A DNA stretch of 64,000 nt from Oscillospiraceae bacterium. GTDB lineage: Bacteria; Bacillota; Clostridia; Oscillospirales; Ruminococcaceae. The position numbers were made by a program, and so were the translations under genes. This document shows positions 16,847 through 25,471 of this stretch, one piece after another. The notes beneath the pieces were generated by a model, which was not told where the DNA came from, made no database searches, and was given only the letters and a program-made list of their open reading frames with translations. Every line of letters starts with the position of its first letter. Position 1 is the first letter of the stretch. Location of the stretch: assembly GCA_024695445.1 (NCBI GenBank), contig JAILIG010000133.1, positions 31,718-95,717 on the forward strand, given 5' to 3'.

Positions 16847-16872
16847 AGCAGGACAGTCGATGTCCTGCTTTT
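16847..16872 (+). terminator. Intrinsic terminator of glyA
   Basis: Perfect 9-bp stem AGCAGGACA/TGTCCTGCT, 5-base loop, then TTTT. Confidence 0.85.
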
Positions 16873-16898
16873 GGCGTGTTTGGAGGCTTTCTGAGATC

Positions 16899-18200
16899 AT
16901 GGACTTTGATGTGATGCGGATTTTGCTGGACTGCGGACTGATTCTTTTTGCGACCAAGGCACTCGGCATGGTGACGCGCAAGCTCGGTCTGCCGCAGGTG
17001 GTCGGAATGATTCTGGCGGGACTGCTGATCGGGCCTGCGCTGTTCTTCCGCGCTTCCTTCCCCGGTCTGATTCACCCGACGCCGGAGGAGATGAATGTTT
17101 TAAAGAGCTTCTCGCAGATCGGCGTGGTGTTCATTCTGTTTTCGAGCGGACTGGAGACGGATTTCCGCGAGATGAAACGCTGCGGCCTCGCCGCAACGAT
17201 GATTGCGGTGGCGGGCGTCGCGGTCCCAATGCTGTTCGGAACGGTCGTCGCGCTGCTGTTCATGGGCGGACTGGACCGCATTCATGATTCCGCACTGCTG
17301 ATGAATGCGCTGTTTGTCGGCTGCATTCTGTCCGCAACGAGCGTCGGCATTACGGTTGAGACGCTGCGTGAGCTCGGCAAGCTCAAAACCAAGGTCGGAA
17401 CCGCGATTCTCAGTGCCGCGATCATTGACGATGTCATCGGCATCGTGGTGCTGAGCGTCATCACGGGACTTGGCGGCGAGGGCAGCGTTCTGATGACGCT
17501 GCTGCGCGTTGCGGGATTCTTCTTCTTCACGGCAGTCGCCGGCTGGCTGCTGCGGCAGGCCTTCCGCAAACTGGTCAAGGTGTATCCGCACCGGCGCCGC
17601 ACGAGCATTTTCGCCTTCTCGGCCTGCTTCTTCTTCGCCTATGCGGCGGAAAAGTATTTCGGCATCGCCGCGATTACCGGCGCGTATATGGCCGGTCTGG
17701 TGCTGAGCGGCCTCGGCGACACCAAGTTTGTGGACCGCAAGGTCATCGTCAGCGGCTATATGTTCTTCACGCCGATGTTCTTCGCGTATATCGGCATCAG
17801 CGCGGATTTCAGCCATTTCCGGTTGACTGAGCTCTGGTTTGTGCTGGGATTCCTGCTGGCGGGCATCCTCGGAAAGATCATGGGCTGTGCCGCGACGGCG
17901 CGGGGCTTCGGTTTCCGCGGGCGGGAATCTATGGCAGTGGGCTTCGGCATGATCGCGCGCGGTGAGGTCGCGCTGGCCGTCTACGCGACGGGGCAGGGGA
18001 TGATCGTTCCCGGCAGCGGCATTGATCCGCTGGTCGCCACGATTTTCCTGATTATCACAAGCTCGATTCTGTGTCCCGTGCTGCTCAAGCTGGCGTTCCG
18101 CAACCAGCAGACCGAGGTCATCGGCGCAGCGGAGCACTCGGTCAGGATTTCGTCGGAGGCACTGGAAAATGTGCATCACGACATAGACGGGGAAGCGTAA
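16899..18200 (+). CDS. CPA2-family cation:proton antiporter
   Basis: About 433 residues, almost all membrane-embedded (about 12-13 helices), of the KefB/NapA monovalent cation:proton antiporter type. Typical segments are GLPQVVGMILAGLLIGP near the N-terminus, FSSGLETD, and the core helix AAIIDDVIGIVVL with the paired Asp that carries protons. There is no C-terminal RCK/TrkA domain, so nucleotide gating is unlikely. The ATG at 16899 has GGAGG about 12 bases upstream, inside the glyA terminator region. It may be read through from glyA and continues into the next ATPase gene 24 bases later. Confidence 0.88.
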   Translation: MDFDVMRILLDCGLILFATKALGMVTRKLGLPQVVGMILAGLLIGPALFFRASFPGLIHPTPEEMNVLKSFSQIGVVFILFSSGLETDFREMKRCGLAATMIAVAGVAVPMLFGTVVALLFMGGLDRIHDSALLMNALFVGCILSATSVGITVETLRELGKLKTKVGTAILSAAIIDDVIGIVVLSVITGLGGEGSVLMTLLRVAGFFFFTAVAGWLLRQAFRKLVKVYPHRRRTSIFAFSACFFFAYAAEKYFGIAAITGAYMAGLVLSGLGDTKFVDRKVIVSGYMFFTPMFFAYIGISADFSHFRLTELWFVLGFLLAGILGKIMGCAATARGFGFRGRESMAVGFGMIARGEVALAVYATGQGMIVPGSGIDPLVATIFLIITSSILCPVLLKLAFRNQQTEVIGAAEHSVRISSEALENVHHDIDGEA

Positions 18201-18224
18201 TATCTCGGAAAGGGGCGGTGTACC

Positions 18225-18959
18225 GTGCCGGAGCAGGCTCCTGCGCTGTTTCTGCGGGAAATCTCAGTCGATTGGGACGGGATTCCGGCAGACAGCTATC
18301 TGCGGAAAATTCCCGCACTGGTGTCTCTGCGTCAGCTCTGCTTTCACAGACCGGTGACCTTTTTCACCGGAGAGAACGGCAGCGGAAAATCCACGCTGCT
18401 GGAAGCGATTGCGGTTGCCTGCGGATTCAATCCGGAGGGCGGTTCCCGCAATTACTGCTTTTCCACTTATGATACGCACTCGGAGCTCTGCCGGTCGCTG
18501 GGGCTGGTCAAAGGGAGCCGCGCTGCGAAGTGGGGATATTTCCTGCGCGCCGAGAGCTTTTACAATGTGGCGACGGCCGAGGAGGCGTACAGCAGATATG
18601 CGCGCCGCGGCTCGGAGGAATACCATAAGCGCTCACACGGCGAGAGCTTTCTGCATCTGGTGCAGCAGAATTTCACCGGAGACAGCCTGTATCTGCTGGA
18701 CGAGCCGGAGGCGGCGCTGTCCCCGCAGCGGCAGCTGACCTTGCTGCTGGAGCTCCGCCGGTGTGTCCGGGCGGGCGCACAGTTTCTCATCGCGTCGCAT
18801 TCGCCGATCCTGCTGGGAATGCCCGATGCCGAGCTGCTCTGCTTTGACGGCGGCCGGATTCATCCCTGCACCTACGAGGAGACCGGAAGCTACCGCGTGA
18901 CGGAGATGTTTGTCCGCCGCCGGGAGCAGCTTCTGCGGCAGCTCTTTGCCGGGGAGTAA
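18225..18959 (+). CDS. AAA/ABC-type ATPase (COG3910-like)
   Basis: A cytoplasmic ATPase of 244 residues without membrane segments. Walker A is GENGSGKST (about 47-55), Walker B is LYLLDEPEAAL, and the switch His is in IASHSPILLG. It belongs to the stand-alone AAA_21/SMC-like predicted ATPases often found as single genes, whose role is not defined. The start is GTG at 18225 after GGGGCGG. It follows the antiporter closely and is probably co-transcribed. A 14-bp terminator lies 10 bases downstream. Confidence 0.75.
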   Translation: MPEQAPALFLREISVDWDGIPADSYLRKIPALVSLRQLCFHRPVTFFTGENGSGKSTLLEAIAVACGFNPEGGSRNYCFSTYDTHSELCRSLGLVKGSRAAKWGYFLRAESFYNVATAEEAYSRYARRGSEEYHKRSHGESFLHLVQQNFTGDSLYLLDEPEAALSPQRQLTLLLELRRCVRAGAQFLIASHSPILLGMPDAELLCFDGGRIHPCTYEETGSYRVTEMFVRRREQLLRQLFAGE

Positions 18960-18969
18960 CACTGTATTG

Positions 18970-19004
18970 ATACGCCGTACTGAACAGTCAGTGCGGCGTA
19001 TTTT
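18970..19004 (+). terminator. Intrinsic terminator of the ATPase gene
   Basis: A 14-bp stem (18970-18983 with 18988-19001), tetraloop ACAG, then TTTT. Confidence 0.88.
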
Positions 19005-19029
19005 GTGCCTGTTTGCCGCAAAAAAACAG

Positions 19030-19059
19030 TTGACACGGGCGTTCTGTTCGTGCTATAAT
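19030..19059 (+). promoter_or_regulatory. Promoter of the metallophosphoesterase gene
   Basis: TTGACA, 18-base spacer, TATAAT. Confidence 0.85.
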
Positions 19060-19114
19060 TTCAGTAAAGAGACAGATTCTGACAGCAGTATCATTCGTAC
19101 AAAGGAGATTCGCT

Positions 19115-21145
19115 ATGAAGAAAGCAAGACTGTATGTTCTGGAAACCGTCGTGCTCATCCTGTGTGTGTTGTGTCTGTCCGGCCCGGCTGCCTCCGCGTC
19201 CGGAATGTTCCTGACGGTGTTTCCGCTTCCGGAGGCGGAAAACGGCATTCTGACCGTCGGCGGGCAGGCATGGTACCGCGTCAGGGGGCTTGAAAGCGGC
19301 GGCGAATACCTGATTGCGGTGCGGGATGCCTCCGGCGCGCAGCAGATGGTTGCCGTCTCAAACGGCGAGCGGAGCCGGTACGACCGCTGGACCTATACCG
19401 ATTACCGGATGACGCCGAGCACCGATCCGCGGATCTCCCAGCTGACCGCCGGCGGCTATCCGATCTCTTACCGGGACGGTGAGCTGTACATCGGATATTA
19501 TTACAACGACGACGGCGATCAGACCTGGTCGCACGAGGACGGCCGGCTCTGTTACCGTGTCTGCGGCAGAGCGGTCTATCTGAAATACGATGCGGAATGC
19601 CCGGAGCCTTTTTCCTTTACGGATGACAGGTCTGCGGCCTCTGAGATCATCCTCTACGCCGCCGCACCGGTTCTGTCGCGCTGCATCACGGCGCAGCCTG
19701 CCGCGGAGTCGTATGTCATAGAGGACAGCGGCTATCCGGCACCGGTGTTTTCCGTCGGTCTGGCGGAGGGTGTCACCGCAGACAGCGTCTGCTGGTTTGC
19801 GGACGGCGAACAGCAGCCCTGCACGGCGCTGCGCTTTCAGGCGGACTGCCTGACCGGTCAGAAGGCCGGCGTCCACCGCGTCAGCTGTCTGGTCGAAGCG
19901 CATGACAGCGAGGGAACCCATTACCGTGAAGCGTCCGCAGAGGCGGCCTTCGTCATTGCAAAGGGCGTGGTGCCGGATTCGGTCATGACCTTTTCCGACA
20001 TTCACGAGGAGTATCACTTCATCGGCGATGCGATCGCGGCTGTGATGCAGGAAACAGGCGGGTATATCCCGTCGCTGGTCATTTGCAGCGGCGACTTCGT
20101 GAACGGCCCGACCGCGTACCGGGACACGGAGCTGAACCGGTATTTCCCGCAGATCGTGTCCGGTCTCGGCGGACTGGACGCCGTATTTGTCGCCGGCAAT
20201 CACGATTCTGCGGAGGCTGCTGCTATGATGTCTGCGGCCGCGGGGCTCGGCGCATCGCCGGAGCTTTCCCCGGCCGGCGGTCTGATCTTTGACGGGGAGT
20301 CGGAGGCGGTCGCAGCAGGGGGCAGAAACAGCCGGTTTGCACAGGGCATTGTCACTTACGGAATAAATTTCGCTTCGGTTGTGAGGAATGAGGCTTCTGA
20401 TCCGTATTATACTTATGAGAGCGTCATCGGTGATACGGAGCGCTTTCTGCAGGAGACGGCGGCGGACTATCACGGCGAGCTGGTCATCATCTCCGCGCAT
20501 TCGGGGCTTCATGTCATCGGGATGCAGCCGGAATCCGAAACCGCCTACCAGTCGCAGCTCAGAGCATGGCTCGGCGACAATATCTACAATGTGGATATGG
20601 CGTATGAGCTGGCCGAAACGATCAACCGCTATGCGGAGCAGTATGACATGGACATCATCTATCTGTTCGGCCACAATCATTCGAGAGGGGAAACAGAGCT
20701 GTTTCTGACGGACGGCGACCGGCTGATTTCCCCGCGGTGTTACAGCGACCGGAGCTTCGGCTCGATGACGCTGCACTTCACTTATGCCAATGCCGGCTAT
20801 CTTTCGTCTGTCATCGGCAGCGCCGCCGCACATTTCACCTTCCTGTACCGGGACGGCGGCTGCATCCGTGAGCTGATGCTCAGTGCGGAAGGCAGAATCC
20901 TCCGGCGCTCCGAGATCAGGGCAAAGCATCCGTATGAGGCGCCGTCCCCCGCCGAAACAACGGATCAGACCACTGACACGACGGCTGAAAAGACGCATCC
21001 GGAGACGGAAACGACTGCTGAGAAGACGGGCTCTGCGCAGCAGATTCCCGCTCCGGAAACCGGTGACGGACAGACTGCGGCTGCTGCATTGGCCGTTCCC
21101 GTACTTGCCGTTTTGCTGCTGAGCAGGAATCGGCAGAGGACCTGA
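19115..21145 (+). CDS. Surface-anchored calcineurin-like metallophosphoesterase
   Basis: A secreted protein of 676 residues. Signal peptide 1 to about 29. Residues ~30-285 form a beta-rich N-terminal part without a recognised family. The phosphoesterase domain has all five metal motifs in order: FSDIHE (~292), GDFVNG (~326), GNHD (~361), SAHSGLH (~461) and GHNHSRG (~519). A Thr/Glu-rich linker leads to PETGDG, a hydrophobic helix and NRQRT, which is a sortase-like or tail-anchor ending (PETG rather than strict LPxTG). The substrate is not evident; surface nucleotides or phosphodiesters are possible. It is followed 37 bases later by the next secreted protein gene. Confidence 0.85.
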   Translation: MKKARLYVLETVVLILCVLCLSGPAASASGMFLTVFPLPEAENGILTVGGQAWYRVRGLESGGEYLIAVRDASGAQQMVAVSNGERSRYDRWTYTDYRMTPSTDPRISQLTAGGYPISYRDGELYIGYYYNDDGDQTWSHEDGRLCYRVCGRAVYLKYDAECPEPFSFTDDRSAASEIILYAAAPVLSRCITAQPAAESYVIEDSGYPAPVFSVGLAEGVTADSVCWFADGEQQPCTALRFQADCLTGQKAGVHRVSCLVEAHDSEGTHYREASAEAAFVIAKGVVPDSVMTFSDIHEEYHFIGDAIAAVMQETGGYIPSLVICSGDFVNGPTAYRDTELNRYFPQIVSGLGGLDAVFVAGNHDSAEAAAMMSAAAGLGASPELSPAGGLIFDGESEAVAAGGRNSRFAQGIVTYGINFASVVRNEASDPYYTYESVIGDTERFLQETAADYHGELVIISAHSGLHVIGMQPESETAYQSQLRAWLGDNIYNVDMAYELAETINRYAEQYDMDIIYLFGHNHSRGETELFLTDGDRLISPRCYSDRSFGSMTLHFTYANAGYLSSVIGSAAAHFTFLYRDGGCIRELMLSAEGRILRRSEIRAKHPYEAPSPAETTDQTTDTTAEKTHPETETTAEKTGSAQQIPAPETGDGQTAAAALAVPVLAVLLLSRNRQRT

Positions 21146-21182
21146 TACAGTGCAGACTGACAAACGGAAAAGAGGGAAGATT

Positions 21183-22889
21183 ATGAAACTGAAAAAACTG
21201 ACAGCGGCTTTGCTTTCGGCGGCCGTGATGCTCGCCGGCACGGGACAGATTCCCGCTTCCGCGGCGGACACCGCGAAACAGATTCCGAATGACTATGATT
21301 CCGCGCTGGAATTTCTGAACACCTACGGCGTGACGCGGATCAACCGGGACAATATCTGCTTTGTCTTTCCGGAGCCGGTGACAGAGGAGGGCGAGGAGCC
21401 GGTCTATGCAATCGCCGGGCTGGACGCGGGCGGTACCGTGACCTACCGTGAAGTGTTTACATCGCCGGACGGGCGTTCTCCGTTCCAACTTGAGGTCATC
21501 CGGGTTTTGACCAACCCCGGCTGCTACTTTTACTGTACCTATACTTCAGATGTCAGTGATCCGGACAGCGCCTACACCTACATATTTGAAACGGACAACC
21601 GCGGAGTCATCACCGAGACCGACCTTTACGGCTGGGTGCCGGACTGTCCTGCGGAGTACAGCCGGTTCACGGAGGAGAACGGCAAAATCGGGGTTCACGG
21701 AAGGTATCTCGCATACTGCATTGAGAACAACGCCGGGACAGCGTACAGCTGGAGCGAAACGGCTGTGGACAGTGCCGCACAGAAGGTGCTGGTCTCACAG
21801 TGCAGCGGCGCTGCGCAGGAAATGGTTCCGGGAGCGCGTACCTGTTCCGTCCATGTCTACAAGGTGCTGCAGGACGGACAGCTGACCGTTACATGGGATC
21901 TGTGCGAGCTCGCAGAGGGCGGAACGGGGCTGCCGGCTGAAACCCTGACCGAGACCTTCTGTGCGGTGGACAATGTATCAGCGGTGCTGCGGCCGGACGA
22001 AGTGTACTTCCGGATGCTGGATGCCGGAACGGGCAAGCTGCTGACGCTCGATCCGGACAATCTGCCGGTGCTGGATGTCCGGACGGAATATCTCCTCGAT
22101 CGCCCCGGCAAAGAGGATTTTGCCGTTCAGCTTGTAAACGGGGATGTTCCGGTGCGCGTGGACAGCTATACAATCACGGAAAACCCGATTGTGCTGCCGA
22201 TTGCGGAGGCCTTCCGGAATGCCGGCGACCGTGTGTCGGTCAGAGAAGGGACGGAGCCTGCCGGATACCGCATCGTTACGATGAACACCGCTGTGCAGAA
22301 GAACCGCTCCTGTATCGTGGACGCGAAATTCCGGTATGTCATCCGCGGCGATGTCAATTTCGACGGCGAATTCGGGATGTCCGATCTCGTGCTGATGACG
22401 CGCTGGCTGCTCTGTGAAAATCAGGCGTGGCTGAGAAACTGGGCTGCGGGCGACATGAATGAGGACAACCGGCTGGATTCCCGCGATCTGGTGCTGATGA
22501 AGCGCCTGCTGATGACGCGGCCGGCTGCGGCGCACTGCACGCTGACCGTTGAGACCTCTTACAGCGGCTTCGGTGTTATGGGACAGCCGCTCGGCAGCGG
22601 AGAATTCACGCAGACCTTTGATGTCACGGAGGGTGACCTGTTCTATGAATATATGGACGGTACCTGGCATCCGAACGACGGAGCCAGGACGCCGATTCTG
22701 CGTGTCGAACGGATTACGGAGGACGGCGTGCTGTTCACGGCGCATTACCGCGGAGAGGATCAGCAGTCGGAGCTCGCCTACGATGCGGAGGAGCTCTATC
22801 CCGTCAGCTCGACCTTTGTGGTCTATGACGGCATCAATTACAGCCACGGCATCCGGTTCGGCGGCTATACGCCTGCCGGCTCCCAATGA
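21183..22889 (+). CDS. Secreted protein with an internal dockerin
   Basis: About 568 residues with a signal peptide (about 1-27). Residues ~30-385 are beta-rich with no recognised family. A type I dockerin sits internally at about 388-444: GDVNFDGEFGMSDLVLMTRW and GDMNEDNRLDSRDLVLMKRL, both with complete calcium loops. A further ~120-residue domain follows (about 448-568). Dockerins are normally terminal, so this one bridges two modules. Start ATG 21183 after GAGGGAAG. The first domain may bind or process plant material, but nothing shows a catalytic site. Confidence 0.78.
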   Translation: MKLKKLTAALLSAAVMLAGTGQIPASAADTAKQIPNDYDSALEFLNTYGVTRINRDNICFVFPEPVTEEGEEPVYAIAGLDAGGTVTYREVFTSPDGRSPFQLEVIRVLTNPGCYFYCTYTSDVSDPDSAYTYIFETDNRGVITETDLYGWVPDCPAEYSRFTEENGKIGVHGRYLAYCIENNAGTAYSWSETAVDSAAQKVLVSQCSGAAQEMVPGARTCSVHVYKVLQDGQLTVTWDLCELAEGGTGLPAETLTETFCAVDNVSAVLRPDEVYFRMLDAGTGKLLTLDPDNLPVLDVRTEYLLDRPGKEDFAVQLVNGDVPVRVDSYTITENPIVLPIAEAFRNAGDRVSVREGTEPAGYRIVTMNTAVQKNRSCIVDAKFRYVIRGDVNFDGEFGMSDLVLMTRWLLCENQAWLRNWAAGDMNEDNRLDSRDLVLMKRLLMTRPAAAHCTLTVETSYSGFGVMGQPLGSGEFTQTFDVTEGDLFYEYMDGTWHPNDGARTPILRVERITEDGVLFTAHYRGEDQQSELAYDAEELYPVSSTFVVYDGINYSHGIRFGGYTPAGSQ

Positions 22890-22893
22890 CCGA

Positions 22894-22911
22894 AAGCGCT
22901 CCGCCCGGCAG
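22894..22911 (+). repeat. Fragment of the dispersed repeat
   Basis: 17 of 18 bases match 6218-6235 in the same orientation. Only this edge of the element remains. Confidence 0.5.
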
Positions 22912-22962
22912 TGCCGTGCGCGTCCGCGCATCAAGTGAATGAAAGGCGAAGCAATCGCCCGC

Positions 22963-23000
22963 AGGGAGGATGTCCTTTGACAGAGGGCGTCCTCCCTTTT
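22963..23000 (+). terminator. Intrinsic terminator of the dockerin gene
   Basis: A 13-bp stem with two G-U pairs, 9-base loop, then TTTT. Confidence 0.85.
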
Positions 23001-23045
23001 CTGTACGCATTTGCTGCGCAAAGACGGCGCGCATCCCGTTCCCGG

Positions 23046-23074
23046 TTGACAGACCGCCGAAAAAATGTTAGACT
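23046..23074 (+). promoter_or_regulatory. Promoter of the sigma/anti-sigma pair
   Basis: TTGACA, 17-base spacer, TAGACT. Confidence 0.65.
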
Positions 23075-23157
23075 AAAGTGTAACCCTTCCGATGTGAAAC
23101 CGGTCTGGTGAAATAGAACAGGTACCGTTCCAATCAGGCAGAAAGGAAGTGAACACC

Positions 23158-23715
23158 GTGACCGATGAAGCGATCATCTCTTTGCTGGAGCACCGCGACG
23201 AGCGCGCACTGCGTGCCATTGAACGGCAGTACGGCGGCGCAGGACGCAATATCGCAGCGCAGATCCTCGGCAGCGAGGAGGACGCGCAGGAGGCCTTTCA
23301 GGACACGCTCCTGCGGCTCTGGAATGCGATTCCGCCGGAGCGCCCGGAAAATCTGTTTTCGTATCTCTGCACCGTGCTGCGCCGCATCTCTTACAACAAG
23401 CGCGAAAAGCAGATTGCGGAGAAGCGCGGCGGCGGTCAGAGGGCGCTCGTGCTGGATGAGCTGGCGGAGGTCACGGCAGACAGCCGGAATGTGGAGGACA
23501 TCCTCTCGGCGCGTCTGCTCGGCGAAGCGGTCAACGGGTTTCTTGCCGGATTAAAGCCCGATGCGCGCTCCGTGTTTATTCAGCGGTACGGCAATCAGCG
23601 GTCTGTCGCCCAGATTGCGGAGCTGTATGAAATGTCTGAGAGCAAGGTCAAGGTCACGCTGATGCGGACGCGCAAAAAGCTGCGCGCATACTTAAAAAAG
23701 GAGGGCTTGTTATGA
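23158..23715 (+). CDS. ECF-type RNA polymerase sigma factor
   Basis: About 185 residues. Sigma region 2 lies in the N-terminal third (SEEDAQEAFQDTLLRLWNAI) and region 4 at the C-terminus (RSVAQIAELYEMSESKVKVTLMR), with no regions 1 or 3, the layout of extracytoplasmic-function sigma factors. It directs RNA polymerase to a small regulon. The GTG at 23158 is preferred because AAAGGA lies about ten bases upstream; GTG 23149 would overlap the ribosome site. Its stop overlaps the next ATG by four bases (ATGA), so the downstream membrane protein is translationally coupled and is the natural candidate for its anti-sigma. Confidence 0.88.
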   Translation: MTDEAIISLLEHRDERALRAIERQYGGAGRNIAAQILGSEEDAQEAFQDTLLRLWNAIPPERPENLFSYLCTVLRRISYNKREKQIAEKRGGGQRALVLDELAEVTADSRNVEDILSARLLGEAVNGFLAGLKPDARSVFIQRYGNQRSVAQIAELYEMSESKVKVTLMRTRKKLRAYLKKEGLL

Positions 23716-25085
23716 AGGAGCAGGAGCTTCTGCACGCAATTCAGAATGCAGACCGGAAGTATTATGAGGAAGCTCAGGCGCGGATTCATCATCGGAAGGA
23801 GAACAACACTATGAGAACAACTGTCATTCGCCGGATCCTGTCCGGCACGGCCGTTGCAGCGATGCTGGCCGTGACCGCGATGTACGGCGCGAAAATTTAC
23901 CGTGCCGGTTCGGATAACCGGATCGTCAACACCGTACCGGGAAGCGCTGCAGGCGTGCAGACGACGGAGCCGGGAAGCGCACCCGATGTGCAGACCGAAG
24001 AATTCAGCGGGGAAAATTTCCTCGGCGGACAGGGCAGGCTGCACAGCTCCCGGATGGGAAAGATTATGTACGACAGCGACAACTGGTATTTTTCGCCCGG
24101 CTATTCTGCAAAGATGACAGCGGATGCCGGAATCAGGCTGAACAAAACCAATCCGGCCGGCGGGGGCATTCTGGCGGAGCACGAGAGTTATCTGACGGAC
24201 AGTGCCAACGGCGCGCTGTATGTCAATGATACCGATACCGGCGCGGTCTATGCGCTGGACGATGCTGGCAGCAGGACGCTGCTGAACGGTTCCGCACAGC
24301 AGGCCGTTCCCGGTCAGAGCATTCATATTCAGCGCATCCTGCGCCTGACCGATACCAAGTATTATGTGGACGGCTGGCTCTTCACGGATGGCTGGGAGAA
24401 TGCCTCTGAGTTCTGGCGGATCATCGACACCGCTTCCGGCACATCGGTCCGCGGCGATGCGGAGATGCTCTGCTTTGACCGGATTTACTCCGACGGCGAT
24501 GCGGGCGTATATACCGTGCTGTGGAACGGTGATGCGGAAACGGGAAATTTTGCACTCGGACATATTACCGAGGAAAAGACGGAGATCGTGATGAATGAGT
24601 GTCCGCGTGGCTACGGCTGGTATATCTATGACAACTGCGTGTATTACCGCGTGCCGGAGGGCTGCGAGGGGTACCGGGATTTCATGAAGTACGACCTCGC
24701 AACCGGCGAAAGGACGGTTCTGGAGAAGGACTGCGGCTATGAGCAGATCGTGCTCTGCGGCGACACCGTCTATACGCAGATGAATGCGGAGCAGAACCGG
24801 ACAGAGGCACATATCGTTACCTTCAAGCCCGACCTGACCGACAAAAAGGAGATGACATTTGCCTATCCGGAGAAGATACAGAGCGCAAGCGCCGTATATC
24901 TCATTGATGTCTGCGGGGATACGCTGGTTTTCGATGTGTTAGGCGGAAAAAAAGATCAGGAGACGCTGCCGGATATCAGCAGCTCCGATACTGCAGTGTG
25001 GGATCCGTATTATTTGCTCTGCCGCATGGATACCGGAGCCATGCAGACATTCACCCTCGATCACGGACAGGATGCAGGGAAGTAA
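23712..25085 (+). CDS. Putative anti-sigma/sensor membrane protein
   Basis: A 457-residue single-pass protein: a short cytoplasmic N-terminus (about 1-38) with a charged helix, one membrane helix (about 43-62), and a large extracytoplasmic part resembling repeated beta-propeller blades (SDNWYFSPG, NGALYVND, DTKYYVDGWLF, DNCVYYRV, GDTVYTQM). Position and coupling to the sigma gene suggest that it holds or releases the sigma factor in response to something outside the cell. No zinc-binding anti-sigma motif (HxxxCxxC) is present in the N-terminus. Without a domain match the anti-sigma role remains inference. Confidence 0.7.
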   Translation: MKEQELLHAIQNADRKYYEEAQARIHHRKENNTMRTTVIRRILSGTAVAAMLAVTAMYGAKIYRAGSDNRIVNTVPGSAAGVQTTEPGSAPDVQTEEFSGENFLGGQGRLHSSRMGKIMYDSDNWYFSPGYSAKMTADAGIRLNKTNPAGGGILAEHESYLTDSANGALYVNDTDTGAVYALDDAGSRTLLNGSAQQAVPGQSIHIQRILRLTDTKYYVDGWLFTDGWENASEFWRIIDTASGTSVRGDAEMLCFDRIYSDGDAGVYTVLWNGDAETGNFALGHITEEKTEIVMNECPRGYGWYIYDNCVYYRVPEGCEGYRDFMKYDLATGERTVLEKDCGYEQIVLCGDTVYTQMNAEQNRTEAHIVTFKPDLTDKKEMTFAYPEKIQSASAVYLIDVCGDTLVFDVLGGKKDQETLPDISSSDTAVWDPYYLLCRMDTGAMQTFTLDHGQDAGK

Positions 25086-25107
25086 GCCCCTGCACAAAAA
25101 AAGCGCC

Positions 25108-25190
25108 CGGCAGCCCGAATGAAAGCTTCGGTCCAGCCTTTTCAAAGGCCTGCGTGTGTCACGCATCAAACTATGTCTTTGATGCCGGGC
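25108..25190 (+). repeat. Dispersed three-hairpin repeat, copy B
   Basis: Aligns with the minus strand of 6228-6312. Hairpins GCCTTT-TC-AAAGGC and GTG-TGT-CAC are kept. The base change in the first stem arm relative to copy A still pairs, as expected if the fold matters. The third stem CATCAAA.../...TTTGATG is also kept. It lies just after the anti-sigma-like gene and may serve as its 3' end. Confidence 0.75.
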
Positions 25191-25350
25191 AGCGAAACGC
25201 TCCGGACTAAAAAAGAACTCCGCAAAGCGAAACCGGAATACAGGGCGGCCCGCACTGTAAAAAGCTACAGTTTTCCGATTGACAAATCGGATACATTCTG
25301 GATGCTATTCCGAATTTGTGCGCGGGATACGGAAATCTGTCCGCCAAATA

Positions 25351-25379
25351 TTGACAAATCTTTCACAATGTGCTATAAT
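25351..25379 (+). promoter_or_regulatory. Promoter of the glutamate synthase operon
   Basis: TTGACA, 17-base spacer, TATAAT: perfect consensus, so control must come after initiation or through another factor. Confidence 0.9.
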
Positions 25380-25388
25380 AGCGACAAT

Positions 25389-25450
25389 GGAATGAACAAA
25401 GGCGTTCATCCGGAACACGGACTCCGTGTCTCCGGGTGGACGCTTTTTTT
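25389..25450 (+). promoter_or_regulatory. ANTAR-type attenuator leader of the glutamate synthase operon
   Basis: P1 hairpin ATGAAC-AAAGGC-GTTCAT (25392-25409) has a six-base loop with A1 and G4. The intrinsic terminator pairs 25402-25414 with 25431-25443 (13 bp), carries an inner hairpin ACACGG-ACT-CCGTGT, and ends in seven T. Its 5' arm starts in the P1 loop, so the two folds exclude each other. The inner hairpin has a three-base loop and does not match the ANTAR loop rule. The terminator lies between promoter and first gene, so full expression needs antitermination. Confidence 0.7.
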
Positions 25451-25471
25451 GTTGACAAGGAGGAGTATGAG

